DNA of 64,000 nt from an uncultured Clostridia bacterium (GCA_947630845.1 CANRJB010000013.1:1-64000), one strand, 5' to 3'. Positions 26,483 through 35,367 are shown, counted from the stretch's first letter. Translations and numbers: made by a program. The notes: generated from the sequence alone by a model not told the origin.

Positions 26483-27259
26483 ATGAACAAAGCACTCAGA
26501 AAGGCAATCATTGCCGGCAACTGGAAGATGAACAAGACCCGTCCCGAGGCAAAGGCACTTCTGGATGCCATCAAGCCTCTTGTAGCCAATGCAGAAGGTA
26601 ATGTTGAGGTCGTAGCCTGCGTACCGTTTACCAATCTGGAAACCGCTGTCAATGCAACTGCCGGTTCTAATGTCAAGGTCGGCGCAGAGAATGTACATTT
26701 TGAAAAGAGCGGCGCATTCACTGGCGAAATTTCTGCTGATATGCTGGTAGAAGTCGGCGTGGAATACGTTGTCATCGGTCACAGTGAACGCCGTCAGTAC
26801 TTCGGCGAAACGGATGAGACTGTCAACAAGAGAACAGTCGCAGCCCTTGCAGCAGGTCTGAAGCCCATCGTTTGTGTGGGTGAGCTGAAGTGGGAGCGTC
26901 AGTGCAACATCACAGAAGAAGTTGTCGGACGGCAGATCAAGCTTGACCTCTGGAGCGTTTCTAAAGAAGATGTGAAGAAAGTTGTCATTGCCTACGAACC
27001 GGTATGGGCGATCGGTACAGGTCTGACCGCAACACCGGAACAGGCTGAGGAAGTTTGTGCTTTCATCCGTGCGCAGCTGGCAAAGCTGTACGATCAGGAA
27101 ACAGCAGATGCTGTCACCATTCAGTACGGCGGTTCGATGAATGCCAAGAATGCCGCTGAGCTGCTGGCAAAGCCGAACATTGACGGCGGACTGATCGGCG
27201 GTGCTTCCCTCAAGGCTGAGGACTTCAACGTGATCGTTCAGGCAGCAGTCAACGGATGA
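26483..27259 (+). CDS. tpiA: Triose-phosphate isomerase
   Basis: 258 residues, a (beta/alpha)8 barrel that interconverts dihydroxyacetone phosphate and glyceraldehyde-3-phosphate. Catalytic residues visible: Asn and Lys in IAGNWKMNKT, His in IGHSERRQYF, and Glu in AYEPVWAIGTG. The phosphate loop GGSMNAKN and GGLIGGASLK complete the site. AAAGGAG sets the start. It follows pgk and the small membrane peptide gene in the same direction. Confidence 0.97.
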   Translation: MNKALRKAIIAGNWKMNKTRPEAKALLDAIKPLVANAEGNVEVVACVPFTNLETAVNATAGSNVKVGAENVHFEKSGAFTGEISADMLVEVGVEYVVIGHSERRQYFGETDETVNKRTVAALAAGLKPIVCVGELKWERQCNITEEVVGRQIKLDLWSVSKEDVKKVVIAYEPVWAIGTGLTATPEQAEEVCAFIRAQLAKLYDQETADAVTIQYGGSMNAKNAAELLAKPNIDGGLIGGASLKAEDFNVIVQAAVNG

Positions 27260-27266
27260 AACCGTT

Positions 27267-27288
27267 GAGGGCAGCGGAAGCTGCCCTC
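27267..27288 (+). terminator. Perfect 9-bp hairpin after tpiA
   Basis: GAGGGCAGC (27267-27275) pairs with GCTGCCCTC (27280-27288) around a GGAA loop. No T-run follows. The next gene's first ATG comes one base later, so this may be a transcript-end or stability element rather than a classic terminator. Confidence 0.5.
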
Positions 27289-27289
27289 G

Positions 27290-28063
27290 ATGCTGTATAT
27301 CATGTTGCTCAGGAAAAAGGAACGGATAAAACGCCGTTACACGATCTGGCGGACGATAGATATCCTGTTCTGTTTCGGGGTGCTTTTCATGGGGAGCATC
27401 ATTTCCATGTTGTTCCCGTACTTTGAGGTGTTCTGGATCGCAAGCATTCCGGCATTGATACTGATCGAGCTTTCCGGAGCATGGTACGACAGGGACATCC
27501 CCCGCAGCAGGATATTCCGCAGGGTGACAGGCATCCTCCGGGCGGTCATTTATACGGTCGTGATCGCTGCGGCGGTGTTCCCCTTTGTCTTGCAGGCACA
27601 CGCATGGAAATGGGCATACCCTATCCAGCGTGCCATGTATCTGTCCCATTATCAGGATGGCAGCATTGTAGAAACGCTGCTGCCGGAAAAGCTGCCGGAA
27701 CAGGCAGAACAGTATGAGATCCGCATGGTACCTGCCATGTTGCAGGGTGCCGGAGGGATCGACATTTGCTACTATACGGATACTGCCACGGTGAAAACCT
27801 ATCAGCAGAAAGCGCAGAGCATCTGTCAGATGTCCTATATGTTCACGCCGGACGTGCAGGAACAGTATGAGACAGCAAGCCTTGATCTGTCCGGCAAGAC
27901 GGCAATGCCGGACGGCGGGACGTGGTTCTCCTATATGGATGAAAAAGGGGCATCACAGGCGGACACGCAGGGTGCAGAAGTGTATGTGCTGGGGAAAGGC
28001 TCACAGAATAGGGCTGTCTGGATGCTCAATCCAAAGACGGGGTATTTCCGGATCTATTGGTAG
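27290..28063 (+). CDS. Membrane protein of unknown function
   Basis: About 257 residues. A basic N-terminus (RKKERIKRR) is followed by two close membrane helices (about 24-45 and 47-62) and a third (about 85-105), then ~150 soluble residues that are probably extracellular. No family recognised. The start is uncertain: the ATGs at 27290 and 27302 lack a ribosome site, because a hairpin directly precedes them. A start nearer the first helix is possible. It lies between tpiA and gpmI. Confidence 0.65.
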   Translation: MLYIMLLRKKERIKRRYTIWRTIDILFCFGVLFMGSIISMLFPYFEVFWIASIPALILIELSGAWYDRDIPRSRIFRRVTGILRAVIYTVVIAAAVFPFVLQAHAWKWAYPIQRAMYLSHYQDGSIVETLLPEKLPEQAEQYEIRMVPAMLQGAGGIDICYYTDTATVKTYQQKAQSICQMSYMFTPDVQEQYETASLDLSGKTAMPDGGTWFSYMDEKGASQADTQGAEVYVLGKGSQNRAVWMLNPKTGYFRIYW

Positions 28064-28123
28064 CACATTCTGGAAACAGTGGGCTGTGAAGTAAAATGCA
28101 GCCCCAGAAGGGTTTTAATACAT

Positions 28124-28477
28124 ATGGGACTTGTACATGATTTCGGCATAATAGAGAATTTTTCCGGCAAGATGCGTGAATATACAGGATACCAACCTGA
28201 AAAATTCAGCTGCATTTCCATACATGACGATCTTATACTTTCCCTTGTGGAAAAGTTTCAAAGTATTCCGACAATAAACCCTTGCCGTGGCGATAATCAT
28301 AAAGGGGAATTGTGGCAAGGTCTTTGTTACTACGGTATAACGCTTATTCCGTGGGATGTACTTCCTGAATTTATAACTATATTTGAGCAGGAAAACAAGG
28401 ATGCTTACAAGCCTGTCATATGCCTTATGAAAAAGGCTCATACAGAAAAAAAGTATGTCATCCACTACGGTATCTAA
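28124..28477 (+). CDS. Small soluble protein of unknown family
   Basis: 117 residues from the ATG at 28124, which has AGAAGGG upstream; an in-frame ATG at 28079 is less likely. No membrane segment. It contains GDNHKGELWQGLCYYGITLI and paired acidic residues (SIHDDLILSL). The base composition is more AT-rich than the flanking glycolytic genes, which may mark a late insertion. Its size and compact alpha/beta look recall immunity-type proteins, but I cannot assign a family. Confidence 0.6.
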   Translation: MGLVHDFGIIENFSGKMREYTGYQPEKFSCISIHDDLILSLVEKFQSIPTINPCRGDNHKGELWQGLCYYGITLIPWDVLPEFITIFEQENKDAYKPVICLMKKAHTEKKYVIHYGI

Positions 28478-28502
28478 AATTATATGAAAGGTTTTGATAA
28501 AA

Positions 28503-30023
28503 ATGTCAAAGAAACCTGTAGCCCTGATCATCATGGACGGCTTCGGCTATAATCCGGATGATTACGGCAATGCCATCAAAGCTGCAAAAACGCCAAATCT
28601 TGATAAATACATGCAGGGACCACATACCATCATCGGTGCGTCGGGGCTTTGCGTGGGTCTGCCGGACGGGCAGATGGGCAACTCCGAGGTCGGGCATACC
28701 AACATCGGCGCAGGACGTATTGTTTATCAGCAGCTGGTAAAAATCTCCAAGTCCATCGAGGACGGCGATTTCTTTGAGAATCCGGCACTTGTACACTCCA
28801 TGGAGAACGCTAAGAAGAACAACAGTGCCCTGCATATCATGGGGCTGCTGTCTCCCGGCGGCGTACACAGCCACAGTGACCACCTCTATGGTGTGCTGGA
28901 AATGGCAAAGCGGTTCGGTCTGGAGAAGGTTTATGTACATGCTTTTCTGGACGGCAGAGATGTGCCGCCATCCTCTGCGGCAGAGTATATGGAAGAAGCC
29001 GTTGCCAAGATGCAGGAGATCGGCGTCGGTAAGGTTGCGACCATTGCAGGGCGTTTCTATGCAATGGACAGAGACAATGCATGGGATAGAGTTGAAAAAG
29101 CCTATGCTGCGTTGGTTTACGGCGAGGGCGTGCAGGAGACTGACCCGGTTCAGGCAATTCGCAATTCCTATGCCAATGAAGTCACCGATGAATTTATGCT
29201 CCCGACCATCGTGGAGAAGGGCGCAGAGATCAAGGCAAATGACAGTGTGATCTTCATCAATTTCCGTCCTGACCGTGCAAGGCAGATCACACGTTCTTTC
29301 GTTGATCCGGACTTCAAGGGATTTGAGCGGAGAAATGGCTATTTCCCAGTACATTTTGTCTGCATGGCACAGTATGATGCCACCATGCCGAATGTAGAAG
29401 TTGCCTTCCCGCCGGAGGAGCTGACAATGACCCTCGGTGAGTACCTGAGCAAATGCGGCAAGACGCAGCTTCGTATTGCTGAGACACAGAAATATGCCCA
29501 TGTGACCTTCTTCTTTAATGGCGGTGAGGAAAAGCAGTTCGAAGGAGAGGACAGAATACTCATCAAGTCACCCGATGTGGAGACTTTCGACATGAAGCCG
29601 GAGATGAGTGCCTACGAAGTCACGGATGCCGTTGTGGATGCCATCAATTCCGACAAGTATGATGTCATCATCCTCAACTATGCTAACTGCGACATGGTAG
29701 GGCATACAGGCATCTTTGATGCTGCTGTAGCTGCTGTGGAGGCAGTGGATACCTGCGTTGGCAGAATGGTGGAAACCATTCTTGCAAAGGGCGGTGCAGC
29801 CCTCATCACAGCCGACCACGGTAATGCCGACAAGATGTACGAACCGGACGGCGCACCGTTCACAGCACACACCACAAATCCCGTTCCGTTCATCGTTGTC
29901 GGAGCAGGGGATTGCAAGCTTCGTGAGGGCGGCGTACTGGCTGACCTCTCGCCGACCATCCTGAAACTGCTGGAGCTTCCACAGCCGGAGGAAATGACTG
30001 GTAAATCCCTGATCGTTGACTAA
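28503..30023 (+). CDS. gpmI: Phosphoglycerate mutase, cofactor-independent
   Basis: 506 residues of the alkaline-phosphatase superfamily. It interconverts 3- and 2-phosphoglycerate using two Mn ions and a phosphoserine. Visible: the first metal Asp in LIIMDGFG, catalytic Ser61 in QMGNSEVGHTNIGAGR, HSHSDHLYG, FLDGRDVPPSSA, NFRPDRARQ, and the metal cluster TADHGNADKM near residue 440. The ATG at 28503 is preferred over the upstream TTG at 28494. It ends the glycolytic group, followed by strong hairpins. Confidence 0.97.
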   Translation: MSKKPVALIIMDGFGYNPDDYGNAIKAAKTPNLDKYMQGPHTIIGASGLCVGLPDGQMGNSEVGHTNIGAGRIVYQQLVKISKSIEDGDFFENPALVHSMENAKKNNSALHIMGLLSPGGVHSHSDHLYGVLEMAKRFGLEKVYVHAFLDGRDVPPSSAAEYMEEAVAKMQEIGVGKVATIAGRFYAMDRDNAWDRVEKAYAALVYGEGVQETDPVQAIRNSYANEVTDEFMLPTIVEKGAEIKANDSVIFINFRPDRARQITRSFVDPDFKGFERRNGYFPVHFVCMAQYDATMPNVEVAFPPEELTMTLGEYLSKCGKTQLRIAETQKYAHVTFFFNGGEEKQFEGEDRILIKSPDVETFDMKPEMSAYEVTDAVVDAINSDKYDVIILNYANCDMVGHTGIFDAAVAAVEAVDTCVGRMVETILAKGGAALITADHGNADKMYEPDGAPFTAHTTNPVPFIVVGAGDCKLREGGVLADLSPTILKLLELPQPEEMTGKSLIVD

Positions 30024-30112
30024 AATCCTCATAACCGATCCTTTTCCTTCCGACAGACAAAGTCTATCAGAAGGAAGCGACTGAAAACAGCGTTAAGGAC
30101 TGGAAATCAAAT

Positions 30113-30142
30113 GAAAACGCCTGCGTGATCGCAGGCGTTTTC
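30113..30142. terminator. Bidirectional intrinsic terminator
   Basis: A perfect 13-bp stem GAAAACGCCTGCG (30113-30125) and its complement (30130-30142) with a TGAT loop. A- and T-rich stem ends suit termination of both gpmI and the convergent ABC operon. An older imperfect hairpin (11 of 13 pairs) lies at 30046-30074. Confidence 0.9.
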
Positions 30143-30152
30143 TCTGATGCTA

Positions 30153-30186
30153 ATTCCCTCATCCTACCCCGATAGGATGAGGGAAT
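30153..30186 (-). terminator. 14-bp inverted repeat over the ABC ATPase stop codon
   Basis: ATTCCCTCATCCTA (30153-30166) pairs perfectly with 30173-30186. The TAG stop of the minus-strand ATPase gene (30164-30166) lies in the 3' arm. No T-run follows directly; the bidirectional terminator lies just beyond. Confidence 0.65.
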
Positions 30187-31264
30187 CTTCTGTGAGCAGA
30201 TGCATTTCCTTCGCATGCATCAAAAGCTGCTCGTTCCGGGCATTCATCTCCCCGAATTTCTTGCAGCAGCAGATGACCTCCCGGCATGTAACCATGACAT
30301 CCATTGCCCTTTGCAGGGTATCCGGTCGGATGGACTGAAAGGCATGCTCCGGGATAACAACAGATGCCAGTGCCAGTGCAGCCGGATAATCAAGGTCATT
30401 CTCATGCAGCACCCCTGCTGCAAAGGGGATACCCTTGCGCTGAAGCATACGATAAACAGGAACACCCGTTCCTCCTCCGCCGATGACAAATACTTCCGGT
30501 GTCCCTCGTACCGCAGGCAGCTCCGGCACACCGTATAGTGCCTCATATCCGCCTTCGTCCATAGCAAACAGCTCCCGGATGTAGTTGCCGCTAAAAATTT
30601 CTTCCGGCGTACCGATGCGGTCAATATGTCCCTCTCTGATGCAAACGATCCGGTCAGCCACTCGCTCTGCAAGCTCCAGTTCATGCAGCGACATGACCAC
30701 CGACAATCCCTCCCGGACAAGCTGCCGTACCAATGTGAGCAGTCCTACCTTGTGCCGGATATCGAGGTAAGAGGTCGGCTCGTCCATGATAAGGATGTCC
30801 GGCTCCTGACAGAGTGCCCTTGCCAGCATCACCCTTTGTTTCTGACCGTCACTGAGCTTGTCAAAAGGAGTGTCTTTCAGCTCCGTAACAGCGGTCAACG
30901 CCATCTTGGCGGCAATCACGTCCTTGTCATGCTGTGAGAGAATGCCAAATCGTCCGGTGTAGGGATACCGTCCCGATGCAGCGACTTCATAGCAAGTCAT
31001 CAGTTCCGGATGAATGTGTCCGGTCAGCATGACAGAAAGATACTTAGCCAGTTCTTCGGGCGGCATCTTTTCCCTGCCGTCCAGCATCACACACCCCGAC
31101 AAGGGCGCAAGCTGTGCGGCAAGAGTTTTCAGGATCGTGGACTTTCCTGCGCCGTTCGCACCGATCAGCGTCACGATCTCTCCCTTCTCTATGGTCAGGG
31201 TCATGTCCTCCACCACAGCCGTCCTGCCATAGCCAACAGTCAGATGTTCAGCGTGCAGCACCAT
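30164..31264 (-). CDS. ABC transporter ATPase (FecE/BtuD type) with extra C-terminal domain
   Basis: 366 residues. The first ~250 form a normal ABC ATPase: Walker A LIGANGAGKST, signature LSDGQKQRVMLARAL, Walker B ILIMDEPTSYLD, switch His in SLHELEL. The last ~110 residues are additional, starting VFVIGGGGTGVPVYRMLQRK, with a Rossmann-like glycine motif and a Cys cluster (ICCCKK). Typical siderophore/B12 ATPases stop near 255-265. AGGAGG fits the ATG at 31264; the ATG at 31270 is too close. It overlaps the permease gene by 17 bp and completes the riboswitch-controlled importer. Confidence 0.9.
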   Translation of the reverse strand: MVLHAEHLTVGYGRTAVVEDMTLTIEKGEIVTLIGANGAGKSTILKTLAAQLAPLSGCVMLDGREKMPPEELAKYLSVMLTGHIHPELMTCYEVAASGRYPYTGRFGILSQHDKDVIAAKMALTAVTELKDTPFDKLSDGQKQRVMLARALCQEPDILIMDEPTSYLDIRHKVGLLTLVRQLVREGLSVVMSLHELELAERVADRIVCIREGHIDRIGTPEEIFSGNYIRELFAMDEGGYEALYGVPELPAVRGTPEVFVIGGGGTGVPVYRMLQRKGIPFAAGVLHENDLDYPAALALASVVIPEHAFQSIRPDTLQRAMDVMVTCREVICCCKKFGEMNARNEQLLMHAKEMHLLTEDSLILSG

Positions 31265-32270
31265 GCGCATTCCTCCTCAACAGCATCCGGATGACGATGG
31301 GTGCGCCGAATACTGCCGTCACCGTACTGATACTCAGCTCCGTGGGAGCAAATGCCGTCCGTGCGATCAGATCACACACCAGACAGACCACACTCCCTCC
31401 CAAAAACACTGCCGGTATCATTACGATCGGCTTTGCTGTCCCGAAAAGTTGCTTCATCAAGTGCGGCACTGCCACCCCTACGAATGATACCGGTCCTGCA
31501 AATGCCGTCACCACTGCCGCAAGAATGCTTGACAACAGAATGACCGCTGCACGGAATTTCCGCAGATCCACACCTACACTCTCCGCATAACTCTCACCAA
31601 GCTGATAGGCTCCCAAGGGTTTTGACAGTGAAAAACTAAGCACCAGTGCGGCACACAACACGGCAGACATTGCCCGGATGTCTGCCCAGTCCGTACCGGA
31701 AAACGTACCCATTGACCAATTGTGCAGATTGACAATATTGGCATCATCCGCAAAGGCGACGATCAGTTCTGTCACTGCTGAACAGATGTACCCTGTCATG
31801 ACACCGCCCACCACCAGTACAGACATGCTGCGCACCCTGCCGGACAGCAGCAGCACCCATCCCATCGACAGGAGCGAACCGAGAAAGGATGCCCCGATCA
31901 TCGCCCATGAATGCAGGACGAACCCCTGCTGAAGGGCTGCCACCATCACAAGTGCGACCGACAGTTTTGCTCCCGAAGAAATGCCCAGCACGAATGGACC
32001 TGCAATGGGATTGTTGAAAAAACATTGCAGCAGTAAGCCCGATACTGACAAAGCCCCCCCTAACAAAATCGCTGCAAGTACCCGAGGCAGCCGTATTTGC
32101 AGCAGAATGGCAGCAGCACTCTCATCTGTGCTGCGATGCAGAAGGATGTCCGTGAGCTGCTGCCATGATACTGTACTGCTGCCGCAGAGAATGCCAAGCA
32201 GTGAAAAAAGTATGAGACATATAGACAACAGGATAAATCCCCCTGTATAGCGTAGTTTTCTTTTCATCAT
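31248..32270 (-). CDS. BtuC/FecD-family ABC permease
   Basis: 340 residues with about nine or ten membrane helices. Family markers include LPRVLAAILLGGALSVSGLLLQ, NPIAGPFVLGISSGA (the conserved P-x-LGxxSGA region) and GPVSFVGVAVPHLMK near the C-terminus. It forms the membrane channel of an importer for corrinoids, haem or ferric chelates; the family does not reveal the substrate. It starts in a 4-bp ATGA overlap with the binding-protein gene (a second ATG three bases on is possible). Confidence 0.93.
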   Translation of the reverse strand: MMKRKLRYTGGFILLSICLILFSLLGILCGSSTVSWQQLTDILLHRSTDESAAAILLQIRLPRVLAAILLGGALSVSGLLLQCFFNNPIAGPFVLGISSGAKLSVALVMVAALQQGFVLHSWAMIGASFLGSLLSMGWVLLLSGRVRSMSVLVVGGVMTGYICSAVTELIVAFADDANIVNLHNWSMGTFSGTDWADIRAMSAVLCAALVLSFSLSKPLGAYQLGESYAESVGVDLRKFRAAVILLSSILAAVVTAFAGPVSFVGVAVPHLMKQLFGTAKPIVMIPAVFLGGSVVCLVCDLIARTAFAPTELSISTVTAVFGAPIVIRMLLRRNAHGAAR

Positions 32271-33373
32271 TCCACCTTGTGCAAAAATGTCAGCGCATCC
32301 TCTGTGCCTGTGATGACGGCGTGCAGGTCACATAGCAGATCTGCTGCACCGGACGTTTGCTGAAAGACATTCTGCCCTGTACACCAGACATTTCCCTCCT
32401 GCACTGCCTTGCAGCCGGCTAAGACAGGACACTTGTCAAGAAGCTGCTCCATTGTTGTGATCTCTCCCTCGATGGCACTGTTGTAAATAAAAATATCTGC
32501 ATCCTTCGCCGTTTCATAGAACACCTCCGTCTGGATATTCATGGTGGAAAGGGCGTTGTCGTCCACTTCCAGTCCCTCTGCCGTGAAGGCATAGCGTCCG
32601 CCGGCATGGGAGATCAGCTCTGAAATATAGTCACCGGGCTTGCGGATGTTGATATAACCATTCGGTGAAACAGAAAAGAACGCAACTGTCTTTTGTTCCG
32701 CATCTTCCGTATCAGCTGCGACGGCATCAAAACGTGCTGCCTGCTCATTGAAAAATGTCTCCGCCTCGTCCGTTTTTCCCAGAAGCAAACCATAGACCTT
32801 GACCCACTCCATACGACCGAGGGGATGGGATTCATAGCTTGAGCGTTCTGTCAGTACCGGAATGCCAAGTTGCTCAAGTTGTTCCTTTGTTTCGGGGGTA
32901 TGGTAGATCATGGTGGATTCCACGGCAAGACCACAACCCCTCTCCACCAGTAGTTCATAGTCCGGTGCATTGTACTTCCCGGCATAGCAGATGCTTTCGT
33001 CTGCAAGGGCTTCCTGTACATGGGGCAGTGCCCAGTCCTTTGTGGAAACCATCTCTACCGCATCCAGACAGCCGATCCCATCAAACAGATCCACTGCCGA
33101 AGTGGCTGCGACATACAGCCCTGTGAGCGGCTGCTGTAGAATGACCATATCCCCCGTATTCTCCGGGAGCATTGCCCCATCCGGCACGATGAGATAGTCT
33201 GTTCCGTCGGCAATGGACAACTTCGTATAGCCGCCCTCATAGTAGCTGACGGAAAACTGCTCCGCATATTGCAGCTCCATGCTGCCTGTTTCTATGAAAT
33301 CAGGGGGCTTCACCTCTGTGCCGCATGCTGTCAGACAGATCAGAAGCGGCAGACACAGCCACTTACGTCGCAT
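32267..33373 (-). CDS. ABC transporter substrate-binding lipoprotein
   Basis: 368 residues. Lipoprotein signal with lipobox LTAC (Cys about 17), then a two-lobed helical-backbone (class III, BtuF/FhuD-like) binding protein. The segment YELLVERGCGLAVESTMIYH is the typical 'where is the ligand' strand, and GRMEWVKVYGLLLGK the long linker-helix region. The ATG at 33373 overlaps the preceding gene by 11 bp and lacks a strong ribosome site, so it relies on coupling. The riboswitch suggests a corrinoid or cobalt-tetrapyrrole ligand (inference). Confidence 0.9.
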   Translation of the reverse strand: MRRKWLCLPLLICLTACGTEVKPPDFIETGSMELQYAEQFSVSYYEGGYTKLSIADGTDYLIVPDGAMLPENTGDMVILQQPLTGLYVAATSAVDLFDGIGCLDAVEMVSTKDWALPHVQEALADESICYAGKYNAPDYELLVERGCGLAVESTMIYHTPETKEQLEQLGIPVLTERSSYESHPLGRMEWVKVYGLLLGKTDEAETFFNEQAARFDAVAADTEDAEQKTVAFFSVSPNGYINIRKPGDYISELISHAGGRYAFTAEGLEVDDNALSTMNIQTEVFYETAKDADIFIYNSAIEGEITTMEQLLDKCPVLAGCKAVQEGNVWCTGQNVFQQTSGAADLLCDLHAVITGTEDALTFLHKVE

Positions 33374-34214
33374 CTTTGACAGATGCAGAATCGAACCGCA
33401 GCGTATATGCGATCTCATGCGGCGTACTCATGGCAATGGTGTCCGCACTGACGGGCATCTCATAGTCAAAGCCCATGACGGGAATGTCAAAGGCAGAACC
33501 GCCCTCCAGTGTCACAGGATCATAACGCACGCCGTCTACGGTCATATAGTCGTACTTGTCACTTCCCCAGACAAGGTGTACCACTGCCTGTCCGTCGTTG
33601 ACGGTCAACTCTGCCGGAGAGTGGATCGTTGCTTTCCCGGAACCGCCCGACAATGTCACATCGACCGCATACACACCATCTGTAAGTCCGAGACTCTCTG
33701 CCGTGACAAGATCGGCACGGGCATCTGACGGCAGAGAATCCGCACGGAACAGCAGTGTCCGTCCGTACCATATCTCCTTCTTTTTACTGAATGCTGCACA
33801 CTCAATACCGGCATCAAGTGCTGTGACCGGAACGGTGAAGGTATGTGTTCCATCGGCATTTTCTGTGAATGGAATGCGATCCTTCTCATCGGCAGACTGT
33901 GCTTCCTCTACTGTCCCCATGTACAGATAGAGATAGCCCGTGCCGCTCATGGTCATGTCAGCAGTCATACCGCTGTCAGTCACATGGAGCGTACAGGATG
34001 TGATGCTGAACATTGATGAGCTTGAATCCACAGTCACTTCATAATCGCCGGGCTGCAACATATCCGCCGTGACGGGAGTCATACCATCCTCCACGACCTC
34101 GACCGGTGCGACTGTTTCCACCTGTGCAGACATACTGTCCGGTGCAGTCGTTTCCGCCGCACTGCATCCGGTCAGGAACAACAGCAAAGCTGCACATAGA
34201 ATTTGTTTTCTCAT
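33363..34214 (-). CDS. Two-domain beta-rich lipoprotein (NEAT-like, possible tetrapyrrole or metal binder)
   Basis: 283 residues. Lipoprotein signal (lipobox LTGC), then two related beta-sandwich domains: domain 1 (about 45-165) with SSSSMFSITSCTLHV, MSGTGYLYLYMG and WYGRTLLF; domain 2 (about 175-280) with YAVDVTLSGGSGKATIHSPA, VWGSDKYDYMTVDG and STPHEIAYTLRF. Both share the order 'short Ser-rich loop, strand, G-x-Y strand, PV strand, aromatic strand', as in NEAT haem-binding domains. Membership in NEAT is inference. Ribosome site AAAGGAGT. It lies between the chelatase and the binding-protein gene. Confidence 0.8.
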   Translation of the reverse strand: MRKQILCAALLLFLTGCSAAETTAPDSMSAQVETVAPVEVVEDGMTPVTADMLQPGDYEVTVDSSSSMFSITSCTLHVTDSGMTADMTMSGTGYLYLYMGTVEEAQSADEKDRIPFTENADGTHTFTVPVTALDAGIECAAFSKKKEIWYGRTLLFRADSLPSDARADLVTAESLGLTDGVYAVDVTLSGGSGKATIHSPAELTVNDGQAVVHLVWGSDKYDYMTVDGVRYDPVTLEGGSAFDIPVMGFDYEMPVSADTIAMSTPHEIAYTLRFDSASVKDAT

Positions 34215-34291
34215 TCCGACTCCTTTCTGTATCGGCAAAACCGGCGTTCAGACAGGTCACCCCTCTGTCCGCCGGTCTGTGTCATTTTAAT

Positions 34292-34334
34292 GCTGTCCGC
34301 AATGTAAAGACTCTTGCCTTAAATTGCGGATAGC
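34292..34334 (-). other. Intercistronic stem-loop between cbiK and the two-domain lipoprotein gene
   Basis: Arms GCTGTCCGCAAT (34292-34303) and ATTGCGGATAGC (34323-34334) match at 11 of 12 positions with a 19-nt loop, right after the cbiK stop. There is no T-run. It may protect the upstream message or adjust the ratio between chelatase and the transport proteins. Confidence 0.5.
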
Positions 34335-34336
34335 GG

Positions 34337-35305
34337 TCATTTCAATGCTTCCCGTACATGCTCCACATAGAGCTGCTGGATATCCGGATTTTCTCCCAGT
34401 CCACGCACAACGCATTCCACCTCGTAGCCTGCGTCTGTAAATGCCGACTTCCACGATTCTTCATCCCCTGCCATATCATTGTTGGCATGATCTCCGGCAA
34501 CCACCATCAGCGGTTCAAGCACAACACGCTTATATGTTCCTGCCTGCACAGCCGCAAGCACATCTTTCAGAGACGGTGTCGCTTCCACAGTACCGATATA
34601 GTAATTGGCATAGCCTTTTTCCGTCAGCACTTCCTGCATCTTCGGATAGACTTCGTTGGAATCCGCTTCCGTGCCATGTCCCATGAATACGATCGCCGTT
34701 TCGCCGTCGTCATAGTCTGCCGTCCACGATGTGATGGCATCTGCCACCTTCTCAAAATCCGCATCTGATGTCAGCAGCGGTTCGCCGATCGTCATACGCT
34801 CGAACGCATCCGCATACTTCGCTGCTTCATTGACCAGATCGTTGTACTCCAATCCATTCATAAGATGAGTCGGCTGGATGAAAAGCTCTTTCACGCCGTT
34901 GTCCACAGCCCTGTCCAGAGCCGCAGTCACATTATCGATCTGCACCCCGTCACGGCGCATAACATGGTCAATGATGATGTCAGACGTAAACCCACGCCGC
35001 ACGGTGTAATCCGGAAACGCCTCCTCCAGTGCATTCTCGATCGCACCGATCGTCAGTCGGCGGCTGTCATTATAACTCGTCCCGAAGCTGATGACAAGCA
35101 GTTCCTTCTCTCCGATCTCATCCTGATTCCGGGGATCATCAAGCGACGCATCACCAGTGTTCTCATCCTCCATTTCAACTTCCGCCTCCTGCGGCGCAGT
35201 CTGGGTATCCGCAGCAGTATCAGCCTGTGTACCGGATGAAGCACCGCCGCATCCGGTCAGCATGGTCAGCATCATAAGGCTCACCAGTATTCTCTTCATT
35301 TTCAT
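34337..35305 (-). CDS. cbiK: Exported CbiK-type sirohydrochlorin cobaltochelatase (lipoprotein)
   Basis: 322 residues. A lipoprotein signal (MLTMLTGCGG, Cys about 18) and an acidic linker precede a complete CbiK chelatase (about 65-322). Visible: LLVISFGTSYNDSRRLTIGA, the metal/substrate His in QPTHLMNGLEY, the second His in VFMGHGTEADSNEVY, and LEPLMVVAGDHANNDM. Cytosolic CbiK inserts cobalt into sirohydrochlorin; periplasmic CbiK forms are known from Desulfovibrio. Here the enzyme would sit outside the membrane with an ABC importer, so it may handle metal or haem capture. The start at 35305 has AAAGGA 8 nt upstream. It is the first gene behind the riboswitch. Confidence 0.92.
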   Translation of the reverse strand: MKMKRILVSLMMLTMLTGCGGASSGTQADTAADTQTAPQEAEVEMEDENTGDASLDDPRNQDEIGEKELLVISFGTSYNDSRRLTIGAIENALEEAFPDYTVRRGFTSDIIIDHVMRRDGVQIDNVTAALDRAVDNGVKELFIQPTHLMNGLEYNDLVNEAAKYADAFERMTIGEPLLTSDADFEKVADAITSWTADYDDGETAIVFMGHGTEADSNEVYPKMQEVLTEKGYANYYIGTVEATPSLKDVLAAVQAGTYKRVVLEPLMVVAGDHANNDMAGDEESWKSAFTDAGYEVECVVRGLGENPDIQQLYVEHVREALK

Positions 35306-35340
35306 TAGAATCATCCTTTCTGCAATGGAAAGCATGACCG

Positions 35341-35367
35341 AAAAACCCCCTTGCATCGGCAAGAGGG
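35341..35367 (-). terminator. Riboswitch-linked intrinsic terminator
   Basis: On the minus strand CCCTCTTGC pairs with GCAAGGGGG (35346-35354 with 35359-35367, one G-U pair) around a 4-nt loop, then five T (35341-35345). It lies between the cobalamin aptamer and the cbiK start, the expected place for the expression platform. Confidence 0.85.

Noticed and set aside
26345..27649. Long open frame (434 codons) on the minus strand opposite tpiA
   Set aside because: Antisense shadow of tpiA; no start signal and no recognisable motif.
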